Source: Trichopria drosophilae (Eukaryota > Arthropoda > Insecta > Hymenoptera > Diapriidae). From it: 64,000 nucleotides of DNA. Below, one piece after another: positions 44,985 to 57,079 of this stretch. The number at the start of each line of letters is the position of its first letter. Positions within the stretch are counted from its first letter, which is position 1. A program made the translations under genes and the position numbers. The stretch is from contig CM059587.1 in NCBI GenBank assembly GCA_030407085.1, positions 100,373,001-100,437,000 on the forward strand, written 5' to 3'. The notes beneath the pieces are model-generated. The model was given only the letters and a program-made list of their open reading frames with translations, was not told where the DNA came from and made no database searches.

Positions 44985-46974
44985 CTGCAGACTAATAGTT
45001 GGTGCTAGTTCATAGTGAAACGTTCTGGTTGCCTTTACTTTTATAATCGGCGACATAGTTAATAATTAACAATATTTATAAAACAGTTTGATAATATAGG
45101 AAATTTTCTTCTGGTTAATAAAACATTTGTATTGGTAACTTTCTAAAATGTTCAAAATAAACAGAAAGAAATAAATAGTAGATTCTACCCAGAACTTAAG
45201 TAAAATTTACCGAAAAAGCTGAGTAACCATTGTTAATAAACATAATTAAAAGAACAATTATAATTTTCTGCAGTTTTTCTGAAATTTATCTTTTAAACAC
45301 TAGATTAACACCAACGATGTATTAAAATCTTTTCCACGTAAACAAATTCCGATAATTTTTGTATTTTAATATAACTGGTATCAATTTTCTTGCGAGTGCT
45401 GTTATAGAATATCTAGCCTAGTTTTTCGTTAATCTTTGATTAAACATCATTTAAAAACTTATTACATAAAGGCTAGAATACTATTTATTTATAGTTTTTG
45501 CTTTTAAATGAGACTCGGCAAATTTTACATAACCAAGTTTGGCAGATTCTACTCATGATTTTTCCATGTAGATTTTACGTCTCATATAATACACGTTATC
45601 TGCTACTAGTTAGTAAAGTTGCAAGTAAACCTGTTCAAAATTTCGTTATAAATTATTGTGCTAAAACTAATCAGAGTATAAATCGAGTAAATTAGGTCAA
45701 GTACAGCAAACGTTATTTCCTAAAAGTAATTTACGTTACTACAAATAGGTAATTACGAAACTCAGAATTTGTTATGTTTCAGCATCAGCAGCGTTTTCAC
45801 AATATCCCAGGAGTAAAATTTGGGAAAAACTGGAGTGCTATAAAATTATAGTAGAACTCGGCTAGTAGTTTCTAGCAAGAATTAATACGGAATTAAAGTT
45901 TTGGCAGAATTAAGTATTACAAATTAAAATATATAGTCTATTTGTCTTTTGCGACTGTATAGAAGTAGTGCTTACTTACTAACTATCAAAAATATGGAAC
46001 ATCGAATTTTACGTGCACTTAAAACGCAATTGATCGACTACATAACCTCAAATTTCTCGGGATATGTTTTATTCTTATCTCAAATTTGGATTCAAGACAG
46101 AAAAATGTGATAATAATATAATAATATATTAGAATAAGTGATATTAGTTAATATTATCGGAATTTACATACTATTACAAAATTGGGTTGTTTTATGAAAT
46201 TTATTGTTGCGTTTAGCTATTTGGTTCACGGATGTGGAACGAAACAAGTTAATTGTATTCGGAGAACAATAAAACGCCAATATAGCATCAAATTCTAGCT
46301 CTAATATTAGTATCGACCTTCACTCGTGTAATATGTTCAATTATTTTGATGAAAATGTCTATTAATCATGGAACGTTGCATATCAATGATATTGTTAATA
46401 AACAATAAATATTACGGTTGCATGGTTGGTTGCATTTCTGATAAATACCAAAATCGAATTAAATCTCAACATGTGTATTGACGCGCATGTTTTAGTATTT
46501 AACAAACAATTTCATGTAAACTTATTATCTTATGATGGAAAAAGATAAAAATAAGAAATTTTTGTCTGCGCGATAGAGAATTGTTTGCCAATCATGGTGT
46601 GCGCTTGAAAATGATTAAAAAGTCAAAACACTTGAAATATTCAAACAGACAGTGAACGAACTTTAAAAAAATCGAAATCCTTTTTTATTGTTATTGATTT
46701 TTCGATTTTTAAAATCTATTAGCGGAGTACTTTAACCGTTTGAAAATTTGAAGTTTGTTTTGTCTTTTAGTTTAATTATTTTCAAGCGCATCGTGAAATT
46801 AAATAGACGAAAATTTCTGAAAGCAAAAAGGAGAATAATGGAAACAGTTTTACGATTATTTTATCATCGCTTAATTGTCAGAAAAAGTCGAAAATATTGT
46901 AATTTTACATTACTATCTTCGCGTACCACAATGATGTACATTTATATGATCTGTCAATCCTTTTTTTATATCTT
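44985..46974. other. AT-rich stretch, nothing recognised
   Basis: No gene or paired repeat. Short frames at 45498-45695 and 46748-46984 have no recognised domain. CTACATAACCTCAAATTTCT at 46038 resembles a piece near 20560. Confidence 0.5.
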
Positions 46975-46976
46975 AA

Positions 46977-47835
46977 CCCGTTAAGTTATGAATGGACATT
47001 TTTTTTGTAGTTTGCGTAAATAAATTTTCAAAAAAATGTCTAAGGAGGCACAACTGATGCACAATCAACTGGAATTTCCGAAGATTTTTCAAAAAATTGT
47101 TTTTTTCTTTCGATCGTTTTGTTTACATTGAAATAATTTCAGAATTCTTGTTTGATGTAAAGAAATTACACCCTCGAGACTGGAACTTTAAAATGTGCAT
47201 ATAATTATTTAAAAAATAAAGACGAAAGTATCCAAAATGACAGCTAAAACCCGAAAAAATCAGCTGAAGGTTCAGTAATTTTGTATTTAAAAATGATACA
47301 TTTTCGGAAAAAATGTTGCTGAACAAAAAATTTTTAGAATTGATTGAGGAAGATGCTGAAATTTTATCGGAAAACTTTTTTCATTTTTCAATATCCTAAA
47401 ATTGTGAAAAATTAAAAAAGTCTTGAAACAAAATTTGAAAAATGTCAGGGTATTCTTTGACCAATGCCAAGAATTTTTCGTTTCGTAATATTTTATCCGA
47501 AAGTCTATCATTTTCAAATAAAAAATTCCTGAACCTTTCTTCGATTTATTGCATTTTAGCCGCTATTTTGAATAATTTCACTTTTATTATCAAAATGTTA
47601 CTATGCAAATTTGAAACTTCCAGTCTCCAGGACTCAATTTCTTTACTTTAAACAGGAATTTGGAAATTATTTCAATGTGAAAAAACAATATAAAGAAAAA
47701 GTAAATTTGAAAAATGCTTGTTTTTTTGAAATTAATTGCATATAGTTTTTCACGGTTTAATTTTTTGAAAAACCTAACAAAAGATTCTGAAAGTTTAGTT
47801 TACGTTAGATACGCCTGTTTGGACATCGTTTAGAA
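46977..47835. mobile_element. TTAA foldback element, family FB1, copy 2
   Basis: The left end TTAACCCGTTAAGTTATG leads into AATGGACATTTTTTTTG. Inverted arms at about 47096-47340 and 47465-47690 share ACATTGAAATAATTTC, GTAAAGAAATT and GAGACTGGAA with their complements. The right end is truncated after TTTGGACATCG, with no TTAA found. The arms match those of 6930-8080. Non-autonomous. Confidence 0.7.
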
Positions 47836-47906
47836 CTTCTTTTTACATAATGTGCAGCCAATGAAAACCAGAGTGAAAAAATGTACATTCAGCAAGTCCG
47901 GCATTT

Positions 47907-48712
47907 GGACACAACTTTCAATGCTGTAACTTTTGTTCCAAACGCCGTTAGAGAAAATTAAAATAAGTCAAAATCGATAGATTTGGATCTCCACTTTCAA
48001 ATGCCGCGGCCAGAATCAGCCGATGATTTCAAAGAAAACAGTTTTGACCACCTTTTTAAAAAAAAATACTGTTTTTTTCGACGTTTCTTCACAAGAGTCG
48101 CGTTTTTTGAAATTGAAGAGGGCAATGCGGACCATGATAAAAATAAATCGCGTTTTTTTGCTCAGCCCCTTCTTCTCACGTCGTAATTTTATCAAAAGAC
48201 ACAATGGCGACTTTAAAAAGGCGTTTGCAAGTTATAATTTTGCATTTCCTTGCACAAATATCGATTATTTCACCGTGCATCGGTTGAAATATTGGAGAGT
48301 TGGGATGAAAAAGTAATTATTATCAATTGTGAATACCTAATCTCATCATGATTAATGACACGGAAACGTAAAAATTTGAGTCAAAATTAGGACAAAAATC
48401 AATACAAGCCAATTGTATATAATTAATTTGAGGTTATGAATGAATCGTGATGAGATTTGGTATTTTGCAATGATCAGCATTACCCTTTTCAATATGAAAT
48501 TACGCGATTCTTGCGAAGAAATGTCGGAAAAAAGGTATTTTTTGTTTAAATGATCATAACTTTTTTCTTTCAAAACGCCGGCTGATTCTGACCATGGCAT
48601 TTGAAGGAGGAGGTCCAAATCTATCGATTTTGACTTATTTTAATTTTTTCTAACGGCGTTTTGTAACAAAAGTTACAGCGTTGAAAGTTGTGTCTAAATC
48701 AAAAAGGGTTAA
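47907..48712. mobile_element. TTAA foldback element, family FB4
   Basis: The left arm from GGACACAACTTTCAATGCTG pairs with a right arm whose inverse reads AGACACAACTTTCAACGCTG. The right border ends in AAAAAGGGTTAA (TTAA 48709-48712). The left TTAA is not recognisable. The left arm carries about 200 extra bases relative to the right. Frames 47983-48186 plus and 48352-48618 minus start with nearly the same peptide (MDLHFQMP and MDLLLQMP) because they read the two arms. Confidence 0.75.
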
Positions 48713-48929
48713 TACGGGGAAATTTTAGTTTATTGCAGCAATAAAAAATAGTTCATCGGATAGAATAAATTATATAGTTTTTACCTGAAGCTTCTGGTGA
48801 GAAAGGCATACCATGAAATACCATTGAAAGCTCAATTTGACCAAATATTTTTAAAACATCATATTTTACGTTTAATTCGTAATGATACTTTCGCAAAGAT
48901 TGAAATTAGCGATTGCGTTCGTTAAGATG

Positions 48930-49210
48930 TCGAATGTAAAAATACTTGTGCATTTCAATTGAAAAGAAAATGTATTTGCCGCACCGTGCACCAATCGGTG
49001 GTAAACTCTGGAAATAACGAAAGCCAGGGTAGGAAACGTCGGGGGTTGAGAACGGAATACGGCTTTTGCTTTTTACGAGCCACGGACTGGGAACTAGGTC
49101 AAACGCTTTTATCTGGGGTCTTCCGAATGGGGAAGTCAAAAACTCATTTTTTATACTATCGAATTACCAGCCTTTCCTTTCCAATTCGCAACTTCTTTCC
49201 TTTTTCTCCA
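48930..49210. other. Slightly GC-richer patch
   Basis: The frames 48959-49213 plus and 48906-49139 minus overlap antisense, and neither has a recognised domain. Nothing else seen. Confidence 0.35.
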
Positions 49211-50850
49211 TAATTCGAAAGTTTAAAGTGACTTTGGTGAGAAATAAATTTGGTTTTTATAAGTTATTATGATTAGAATCCATTAGCATTCATAAAGAAA
49301 AGGGAACCACCATCCAGTTTGATGAAACGCGGACAGAGTGAGTAGTCTGTTTCAATTATTTGTGAAAGCTAATGGAACGCAAGAACAATGAGTTTGCACT
49401 TTAGTAAAACATAAAAAAAATTGTGAATCGTCGCAGTAACGATAGAAAAGGTTTGACATTAATTGACATCGTAAACATTTTACTAGAGGGCATAAATTTA
49501 AAAGAGTGCCGACTTCCACCAGAATAATTACTTTTCAATAAAAAAGATTTATTATAGTTGATATGATTTATAATCAACTACTCGACAGGTTTTTTCATAT
49601 GAAAAGCGAAGCAAAAATATGTTGGTTTCTTATATATGTTTTCTGCAATGAAAAGTCGAAAATTTAGAAAAGAAAATTATTTTAACGTAGGTACTATTTA
49701 TTTTATGAAAAAAGCACCGAAAAATGTGTTAGCGTTTTTGTAGATCATGATATTTTTTGTATTCTTTTATCAGGAGATAAAAACCTTTGATAAGAATAAA
49801 ATATTGAATCAAATACGATTTCATGAACGCGATTGATAGATTTCAAAAAATGAAATACCGTTTTTATTCTTAAAACAAATTGCCGTTGATTTTTAAAATA
49901 ATACAAATTAGTATTTCTAGTTGAATTCAACCCCAATAGTAGTTGTTTTTAAAGACTTAAATGATATAGTGTAATCGTTTTTCTTCTTCTATTTCAGCAA
50001 TTTACAGTTTACTTGAATAATTTAAACTTGTCAAGTACACCTCACTGTATCCAACATTTCGATGATACAAATGATTTCCTTTTTCCTATTTTTAATTCTA
50101 TTTCGTTGATAAATTAAATTGTAGAATAATATTTTGACCCCCATTTACACCGATGTCTCACCAGGATGATACTACTTGCTTTTTGAGCGGTCCAAAAGGA
50201 ATAAGTAGTAAAGTTATGTCTGCTGAGACTACTATGTAAGTAGTAAGATGCTGACAAGACAACTTTTGTAGATGTTTTTATTCTTTAGATAATAATGTTA
50301 TCCAATTAGCTAGTACAGTTACTTAAATATGCTTCATTCATACTTTACTACTGAAATCAAATTTGATGAGATAGAGTTTGATGTTATCGCATTCAATTAG
50401 TACTTAGCAATTCAAGAGAAAAATTTTGAATTTATGATTTCCAAATATTATGAAAATGATGAAAATCACAATCGAACATATTGTTGATCCGTATGCAATA
50501 TTTATTAGCCTTTGGCGCTATCTTTACAGAAATCTTTTTAATTTAGTATAAATCAAGTGTTGATACTCGCGACACCTATTGGTGTTACTGTGATTATAGT
50601 AAAGTTTGTTTATATTTGTTTGTAAGATAATGTTTCTTATATCTAAGTAAACGATATGTAGCTTTAATTATACTTTAGTATAATAATTTATATAATAATA
50701 ATTTAGTATAATAAATTATACTTTAGTCACAAGCCTACGGGAACTAATTAAATTTCTCCAATTACCGTAACCCTTTCGGTTACGAATTATTTCAGAATTG
50801 GTATTTTTTTTATATTTGCAGACAAAAATGTTGAAAAATCATAATTTTAT
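49211..50850. other. AT-rich stretch, nothing recognised
   Basis: No gene, no paired repeat. A small dyad, ACACCTATTGGTGT, lies at about 50573. Direct TATAATAATTTA repeats lie near 50680-50710. Confidence 0.5.
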
Positions 50851-50854
50851 CTAA

Positions 50855-51150
50855 TATTTGGCCCATGGGTTTTAGAGATCGCTGAATATTCAAAATAGCA
50901 GAGTTAATATCGCAAAGAAAAAATGTCAATAATCTTATACAGCCGCACTTATTATTCTAAAGGACTGAAACTTTTGTCAATTGGATTATCCATTTTTAAT
51001 TTTCAAATTCTGTCATCCGGTTCATAATCAAGGACCTTCAAAACCAGTGTAGGCTAAATATCAGAACTAACATTTAATCATTTTTGTCGGACATGTTGGA
51101 TAGGTCATTTTGAATTTTTAAAATTTGACATCCGACTTGTAATCAGCATT
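50855..51150. repeat. ATGGCGG 120 bp family, strongly decayed
   Basis: GGGTTTTAGAGATCGCTGAA with TTCAAAATAGCAGAG reads in the plus direction. Beyond about 50990, CGGTTCATAATCAAGGACC, GGACATGTTGGATAGG and TCATTTTGAATTTTTAAAA read in the minus direction. The two orientations face each other. Confidence 0.65.
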
Positions 51151-51626
51151 TAAAAAAAAACAATATGCTATGTTAAAAAGAATAGGTATTAGTTCGTCCT
51201 GCCATGGACTATAAAAAATAAACTTCCTATGAAAAATATTCTTTTTTTTTTAGTTCCTAGAAAGAAATAATCTACTGAATTTACGTTGAACGAGTTTATG
51301 ATTTTTTCATGCGGCCAAATGGCCTAAAATAATAAGTATTCCACTAAAAATTTTGGTAGACATTACTTACCAAAATAACCAACACACTATACATATGTAT
51401 GTTACATACGACATTCTACAAACACTATAATAATACATACTTTTGCAATAATTACCTATTACAATATAAAGATAGACTTAGTGTTAGCCGGGATAACTAA
51501 ATTTTGGTATCAGTCGCATACTCAGCTTCAAAAGTTGGAAGACAATTTATCATTCTATAGTAGAAGTCATCCACTCTACTTGTTAGAATGTTGACCACTT
51601 TTTCGTAAAATAGAGTCCTAAAGTTA

Positions 51627-51788
51627 TTAACCCTTAGTACCGACGGTTATTTTAAGTCCTTTTTCTCCCACCACCTTGGTCAAATATGTCCTACCATTTG
51701 AAAATGCTTATAGTTGTGCTATATAGTTGTGTTGTAATTTATAAAGTACAATTAGATTTTTTTCTGGATCGAAAACGACCCAGAAAAT
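51627..51788. mobile_element. Small TTAA element, family T1, right end missing
   Basis: TTAACCCTTAGTACCGACGG and CCCACCACCTTGG match 40999-41159. After CTGGATCGAAAACGACCCAG the similarity stops, and no TTAA closes the element. A short internal repeat (ATAGTTGTG twice) distinguishes this copy. Confidence 0.75.
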
Positions 51789-51907
51789 GAGTTCATTTTT
51801 TGTCTACTTACTGTACAGTTTTGTTATTCCCCTTGGTAAAGATGTAGGGAACTTGAGCAGTGTAACAAAAAACTGGACAGATTTCTATCAGGGATGCGTC
51901 GTGGTTA

Positions 51908-52505
51908 TGGGGTAATTAATAATTTCACAGGCCCACAAAAAAAATTTGTTTCGACATAACTTGAATCAGGAATAGTGGATCTTATAGATCTTTAGCCGCT
52001 AAAAAGGAATCCGTTATTCGACTTGGCCCATCACGTCAGGATTCTAAGATATGTGATCCGAAAAATACTCAAAAATATACTTTTTGGCAATTTGAGGTTA
52101 GGATATGTAAAATATCTCACGTCACGGATCAAATTGGACAACTCATTTATTTTCAGCCACCAAAAATTTATAATATCCAGTACCTCTGATTCAAGTTATC
52201 TCCCCTAAAAAATTGTTTTGCTGTCCTGTGTAATTAATCGCTGATGGTACTTTTCAACATAAATAACAGAAGACCGCAAAATTTTTTTTTTATTTACACA
52301 ATTTGAATCAGAAGTGGAGGATCTTATAGATTTTTGGCCGCTAAAACCGAGTTTTTAAGTTAACTCATCGTGTGAGAGTATTCACATATCCTAACCTTAA
52401 ATTGCCCAAATGTATATTTTTGAGTATTTTTCGATAAGATCCACTATTCCTGATTCAAGTTATCTCCAAACAAATTTTCTTTGAGGTCCTGTGTTATTTA
52501 AAAGA
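51908..52505. mobile_element. Composite foldback, two palindromes in a row
   Basis: The block ATAACTTGAATCAGGAATAG with TGGATCTTATAGATC appears forward near 51957 and 52299 (TTTGAATCAGAAGTGGAGG). It appears inverted near 52190 (CTGATTCAAGTTATCTCC) and 52447. The CACAGG...AATTAAT border also alternates. The right arm lacks about 90 bases present in the left arm between CTTAT and GAAAAATACTC. A half copy lies at 16721-16900. The frame 52023-52208 is not a gene. Confidence 0.7.
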
Positions 52506-52606
52506 ATTCTGCTGTATTATTATTTTTTTCCCAAATTTATTGGAATCTCAAGAAGGTCAAGAATTGAAAACCTTAACAAAATAGATAACGAACTGCTCAT
52601 ATAATG

Positions 52607-52700
52607 TTAACCCTTAATCCCGACGCATGGGTCGTTTTCGACGCAGACAAAATTCCCAGGTAGTGGGAGGAAAAGAATAAACATCTGAACTAAGGGTTAA
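52607..52700. mobile_element. Small TTAA element, family T1, internal deletion, inverted
   Basis: TTAACCCTTAATCCCGACGC and CTGAACTAAGGGTTAA define the ends within TTAA borders. Orientation is opposite to 40999-41159. It keeps GGGTCGTTTTCGACGCAGAC and CCCAGGTAGTGGGAGG but lacks the middle, giving 94 bases in all. Confidence 0.85.
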
Positions 52701-53199
52701 AAAATCTCACGAAGATGTTGGTGGGTCATAGGTGTCCACTCTAGAACACCTAGGTTTACCTTAGTATCTCATTTGCTAGCGACAAACTCAAAGAATGACT
52801 CAAATTCCTGAATTTTTTCTTTTGTCTCATATCTTCCAATAAAACGTTTTAGAAGACACCAAATACTTCAAAACACGCCTAGGAACAACGATATTGGTAG
52901 AATTAAAGGATTTAATCAATGTCCTTGTCAGGTAATACATCATCTTTTATTACCAGAACAATTGTATTTTACAACCCTATTGCATCCAGATCGTAACATT
53001 TAATTTACTTGAAGCACTGAATTTTAATTCCATTCCGGTGATGTAAACAGCCCATGAAAGCACATGCTTAGACTTGTTCGACATAGAACTGATTGAAAGA
53101 AAGCGACATATCGAACGTGAGCTTTGTGAAGACGGTAGAACATGACCCGTTAAAGTATAATTGAAACATGCCGTTTATTCTTACTCGTATTATGAGTAT

Positions 53200-53690
53200 A
53201 CGAGGGAACAATAGACAACGAGTGGGTGGGAGCGAGAGAATCGAGCAAGGTGAAGCTGGGGAAGGAGGAAGAAGATAGGCGAGTGTTTGGAGTGGGACAA
53301 GGAGGAACGTAGAGGGGGGTGGAGCTTGCACGGTGGTCGCTGTCGACGCCCTGCCTGCCCTCCGCCGCTTCCTGGTTTCCCTATATTGATTTTCTGAAGT
53401 GTCACGTGCGAGTGAGCGAGAGGCCGCGCATCCCGAACCCAATGAGCCAGAGCGAGACGAGCTTCCAGGGGGTGCAGCCGAGTCGGTGCAAGCGAGACGC
53501 CGCTGGAGGGGGCTGAAGTTGCCCCCGAACGACCCTTCCCCCCTCCCCCGTGTCCGATACCCCCACCACCGGCGGTAGCTTCACCGCGACCTCTTCCCCT
53601 CCCAGGCCTCATCCGCTCCGCTTCCGGAGCCCCTTCAGGAACGTGCGCGTCGATCGACGTGCCCCCCATCACCCGTCCTCCGGGCTGAAT
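53200..53690. other. Strong GC/CpG island
   Basis: One of the most GC-rich stretches of the window. The minus frame 53190-53672 (160 residues) is rich in G, R and P and low in complexity. Plus and minus frames overlap without a recognised domain. It is purine-rich on the left (GGAAGGAGGAAGAAGATAGG) and C-rich on the right. A TATA/initiator-like pair follows at 53704, so a promoter-associated island is possible. Confidence 0.5.
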
Positions 53691-53703
53691 GAACTTCTTT
53701 GTG

Positions 53704-53738
53704 TATAAAGCGGCCTATCGCCGGGTAGCTTCCAATTC
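53704..53738 (+). promoter_or_regulatory. Candidate core promoter (TATA plus initiator-like)
   Basis: TATAAAG at 53704-53710 is followed by CCAATTC at 53732-53738, which fits the loose initiator pattern YYANWYY. Its A lies 30 bases from the first T of the TATA box, the usual spacing. A GC island lies just upstream. Downstream, an ATG at 53769 opens only 21 codons before a stop, and no splice site can be confirmed. Short motifs like these occur by chance. Confidence 0.3.
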
Positions 53739-53839
53739 GACTTCCCTGTACCAGCGCTTAATGAAAGGATGCAGTTTTTAAAACCGGAAGATGACGTTTT
53801 ACTCCGGATGACACGGTGTATGGATTCGATTTAGCCACT

Positions 53840-55850
53840 TCTCGTTAATTTATGACTTCATTTCAATTGTTTATCGTTTCGACTAATTTTCATTGGGACG
53901 TGTTGCTTGATTAATGTGTACTGTAATTAGTTCAGTGGAGGTAGAATTGGTAGGTACAAACAGAAAAATTGTAACTAAATTGTACTAAACCCAGGAAGCC
54001 ATAGTTAGTTAGGTAAATTTAAAATAGCGATTAAAATTCGAAACATAAAAATAGTTCATTTTTATCAACAGGTAAAATTTTATTATACCTTGGAGTATAT
54101 TTCTTTACAATTGCTAGATAATTTAGTGACTAATAATTTATTCTAATGATCTGTAAATATTGCTAAAGTGCAATATAGTCCATAGTACTTTTTCATGTTT
54201 ATGCTTCCGTATCGAAAACAGTAAAAAATACACTCGACCTTTTTTGCGAAAAATTTTCTAAAAAGTCAAGGATTGCTGTACTCTAATGTTAATAGGTTAA
54301 CCTCAAATAATTTTGGAATTCGGGTTTAATTAATGATGAATAACTTTTTTCGAACGAAGATTCATTTTTCTGTTATGATAAAATATTTCATTTAAATTAT
54401 ATTACAAAATTACTATTTAAAGAGTAAAAATTACAATAAAATCTAATAATTTTTATCAGAAAAAATGGCAATTTTCTCTATTCTGCAAGTCTGCCCCAAA
54501 TTTATCATCTAAAATGACAATTAAATACTACTTAGTTTTTTATTATTCAATTCTGCAGGATTCGGACTGAGAATTACTATGGACAATTCTGCGAATTCTT
54601 TAATTTTTGGGTCACTGTATATTTCGCCTTGTTTTATGTTATAATAATATTTTAAAATTAGTAAAATAGTTCAATTTATTTTAAATGTATCGACAGTGAA
54701 AATATTTCAAAATGGTGAAGATGAAGCACACCACGTGATTTTCTCCACGTTGCATTTTCAAGTGTATCCTCTCAATTTAAAATAGTGAAAATTCACAATT
54801 ACCAAATATTTATTGAGAGTTGTTTTATCATTGATTCTTTGGTTTAATTAGTAGCATCAAGGTAGTACCTGAATTATTTTATAGATTGAATTTAAGAAAC
54901 TTTTTCCAGTTCCTCTGTGCTAGAAGATTTTTTAGCTTAAGTTGTGCTCATCGTTTTCAATTCAGTAAACCTTTCCTGATAAATAGTCCTAGTGTACTGA
55001 AAGCTGAGCAACGTGTTACTGCATCGAATTTTGGGATTTAATTATTTCACAACGAATTCGAATATGACCATGCATAAATCATAACAGCAGAAATTCAAAT
55101 TCAAATTCTGGAAATCTTCGCTACGTTATCTGAAATTAATATTCAATAATTGGGAGCAAAAATAATAGAAAATGAAACAGAATTTTCGTTCGTTTTTAAA
55201 AGCCTACCTTTTCGAACATACATAAAGTTTTGAAAATCTGGCCTCAGAATCTTCAGCAGTGCCCGAAAGAACACTAAGATTCCAAATTTTAGAAAAACCT
55301 ATCAATGTTTAAAAATATATGAAATTAAAATATTAGTACGAAATATAATATTGAAATACTATGATTAAACAATTTTGTTCAACAGGAGTCGTGATCCTCA
55401 ATTAAGCCCAGTGTTAGTCATATGACTTGTAATTAAAATATTAGTAATTAAACAGTAATTTTCCCATTCTTTAGGTCCACATTTCATTTATATACAAATG
55501 CACCACCTTCATATTTTAGTCAATCAATCGATACAAAAGTAAGAAAGAAGAGCTATTAAATAATTAAATAAATTAAGTTTTCATTTACAAATTTTTTGAA
55601 TCCCGTTTGAACAGACTTTTATTCTGAATATCGGTAAAACGAAGAAAACGGCTAAGTACTGCCGAATACTGGTTTTTGACAATATATTAAAATCGTGTCA
55701 TTTAGCGGATGAAAATGTTTGCCATGTTCCCATAACTAGAATTATTTTATTAATATTTCATAATTATTTTATAATTTTTGTAAAAATTATTAAGTTAATT
55801 AACGTATTTTATATGAAAACAGAAAACTTTTTATTGCTTCAATAAGAAAT
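53840..55850. other. AT-rich stretch, nothing recognised
   Basis: No gene or paired repeat recognised across 2 kb. Composition is strongly AT-rich. Confidence 0.5.
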
Positions 55851-56110
55851 GTATTTCCTCCCACTCTGAGCGCCAAATTCTATTTTGCTCCCTCCCTGTA
55901 TAGCAAAATAACTTTCATACACTCTAAGCCTAAAATATTGTTTGGCTCCCTATATCGAGGGAGAAAAATAGCACGTTTTCGTATGAGACAATAAGATGTG
56001 AAACTCATGTGAATTGCCGACCACGATTCGTTCGAGCGTCATACTCTCCCTCGTCGACAAATGCCTATTATGCTCCCTAGTTGTATAATATGCCAATTTT
56101 CCATTAAAAG
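55850..56110. repeat. Degenerate TGCTCCCT repeats
   Basis: TATTTTGCTCCCTCCCT, TTGTTTGGCTCCCTATA, ACTCTCCCTCG and TATTATGCTCCCTAG recur within 230 bases, and GAGGGAGAAAAATAG lies inverted between them. It may be a decayed small element. The border sequences are unclear. Confidence 0.4.
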
Positions 56111-56186
56111 TCCATGTGTCTCGATCAATTAATCACTAACCCACTTGAAAGAACTAATATTTAATAATTGCTAGCGAAATTCCATA

Positions 56187-56524
56187 TCAAGTAGTTAAAA
56201 TCTGTGAATCTATACAAGACAGAGCAGTGCATCTTATTCGGTTTCGTAACATTTTACTTACTTGACATAGGTTGACGCTGACATATTTTTTATTTTCTAA
56301 AGGGAATTTTAGTGGAAAACAAACATTTTTCACTCCGTTATTTAAAATTTCACTATTACATAGTACGTTTAGAGGAATAACTATGTCACTTATAAAACAA
56401 TTTACTGGAAAAAGTACTATTTTTATTTGATTTTGTGCCGAAATTAGCTGCCGTTGGATGCAACCAATTCTCGTTATTACTACTTTAAAATACAAATTAA
56501 CTTTTCCGACTTTGCTACATTATT
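56187..56524. other. AT-rich spacer with an unrecognised short frame
   Basis: The minus frame 56187-56495 (102 residues) has no domain I recognise. Its composition follows the AT background. No repeat seen. Confidence 0.35.
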
Positions 56525-56959
56525 GGGGTACGGGTCGAAAAACCGACAAATCAAAAAGCTGACAGGTCGAAAAACCGACAGTCAAAATACCGACATTCAA
56601 AAAGCAGACAGGCAAACAGCCGACACGTCAAATAGTCGATACTAGAAAAACTGAAATGTCATGATACCGACATTTCGAAGAATCGACTGCCAAAAAGCGG
56701 ACAGTAAAAAAACTGATACTTAAAAATAGGCTACCCGCTTGTCGATGTGTATTTTTTTATGTGTCGGCTTTTTGGCAGTTGGTTATGTTACTGCAGGTAT
56801 TATGACAATTCGGTTTTTCTACAGTCGGCTTTTAGACATGTCGGCTTTTTGAATATCGGTATTTTGACTGTCTGTTTCTTGACCTGTCGGTTTTTTTTGG
56901 GCTGTCAGCTTTTTGACCTGTCGGCTTTCTAATTTGTCGGTTTTTCGACCCACACCCCA
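56525..56959. repeat. Palindromic CCGACA array, copy 3 (longest)
   Basis: The borders are GGGGTACGGGTCGAAAAACC and, inverted, GGGGTGTGGGTCGAAAAACC. The left arm holds about 13 tandem units of 14-17 bases (for example GGTCGAAAAACCGACA, GTCAAAATACCGACA). The right arm holds a similar number in reverse complement, meeting near 56742. Units decay toward the centre and are best conserved at the borders. Both short plus-strand frames here read the repeat. Confidence 0.9.
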
Positions 56960-57079
56960 TCATTGCATGTCATTCATATAAATCTTTCGATTTGATGTGC
57001 TCTAGTGACACGTGGGTTTCGCAGTATCTGTGTTGTTTTATTCATTCTATTCGATTTTTGTGATGCAATTACGTTTGGT

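Noticed and set aside
53190..53672. 160-residue G/R/P-rich minus-strand frame
   Set aside because: Low complexity, produced by a GC island, with competing frames on the other strand.
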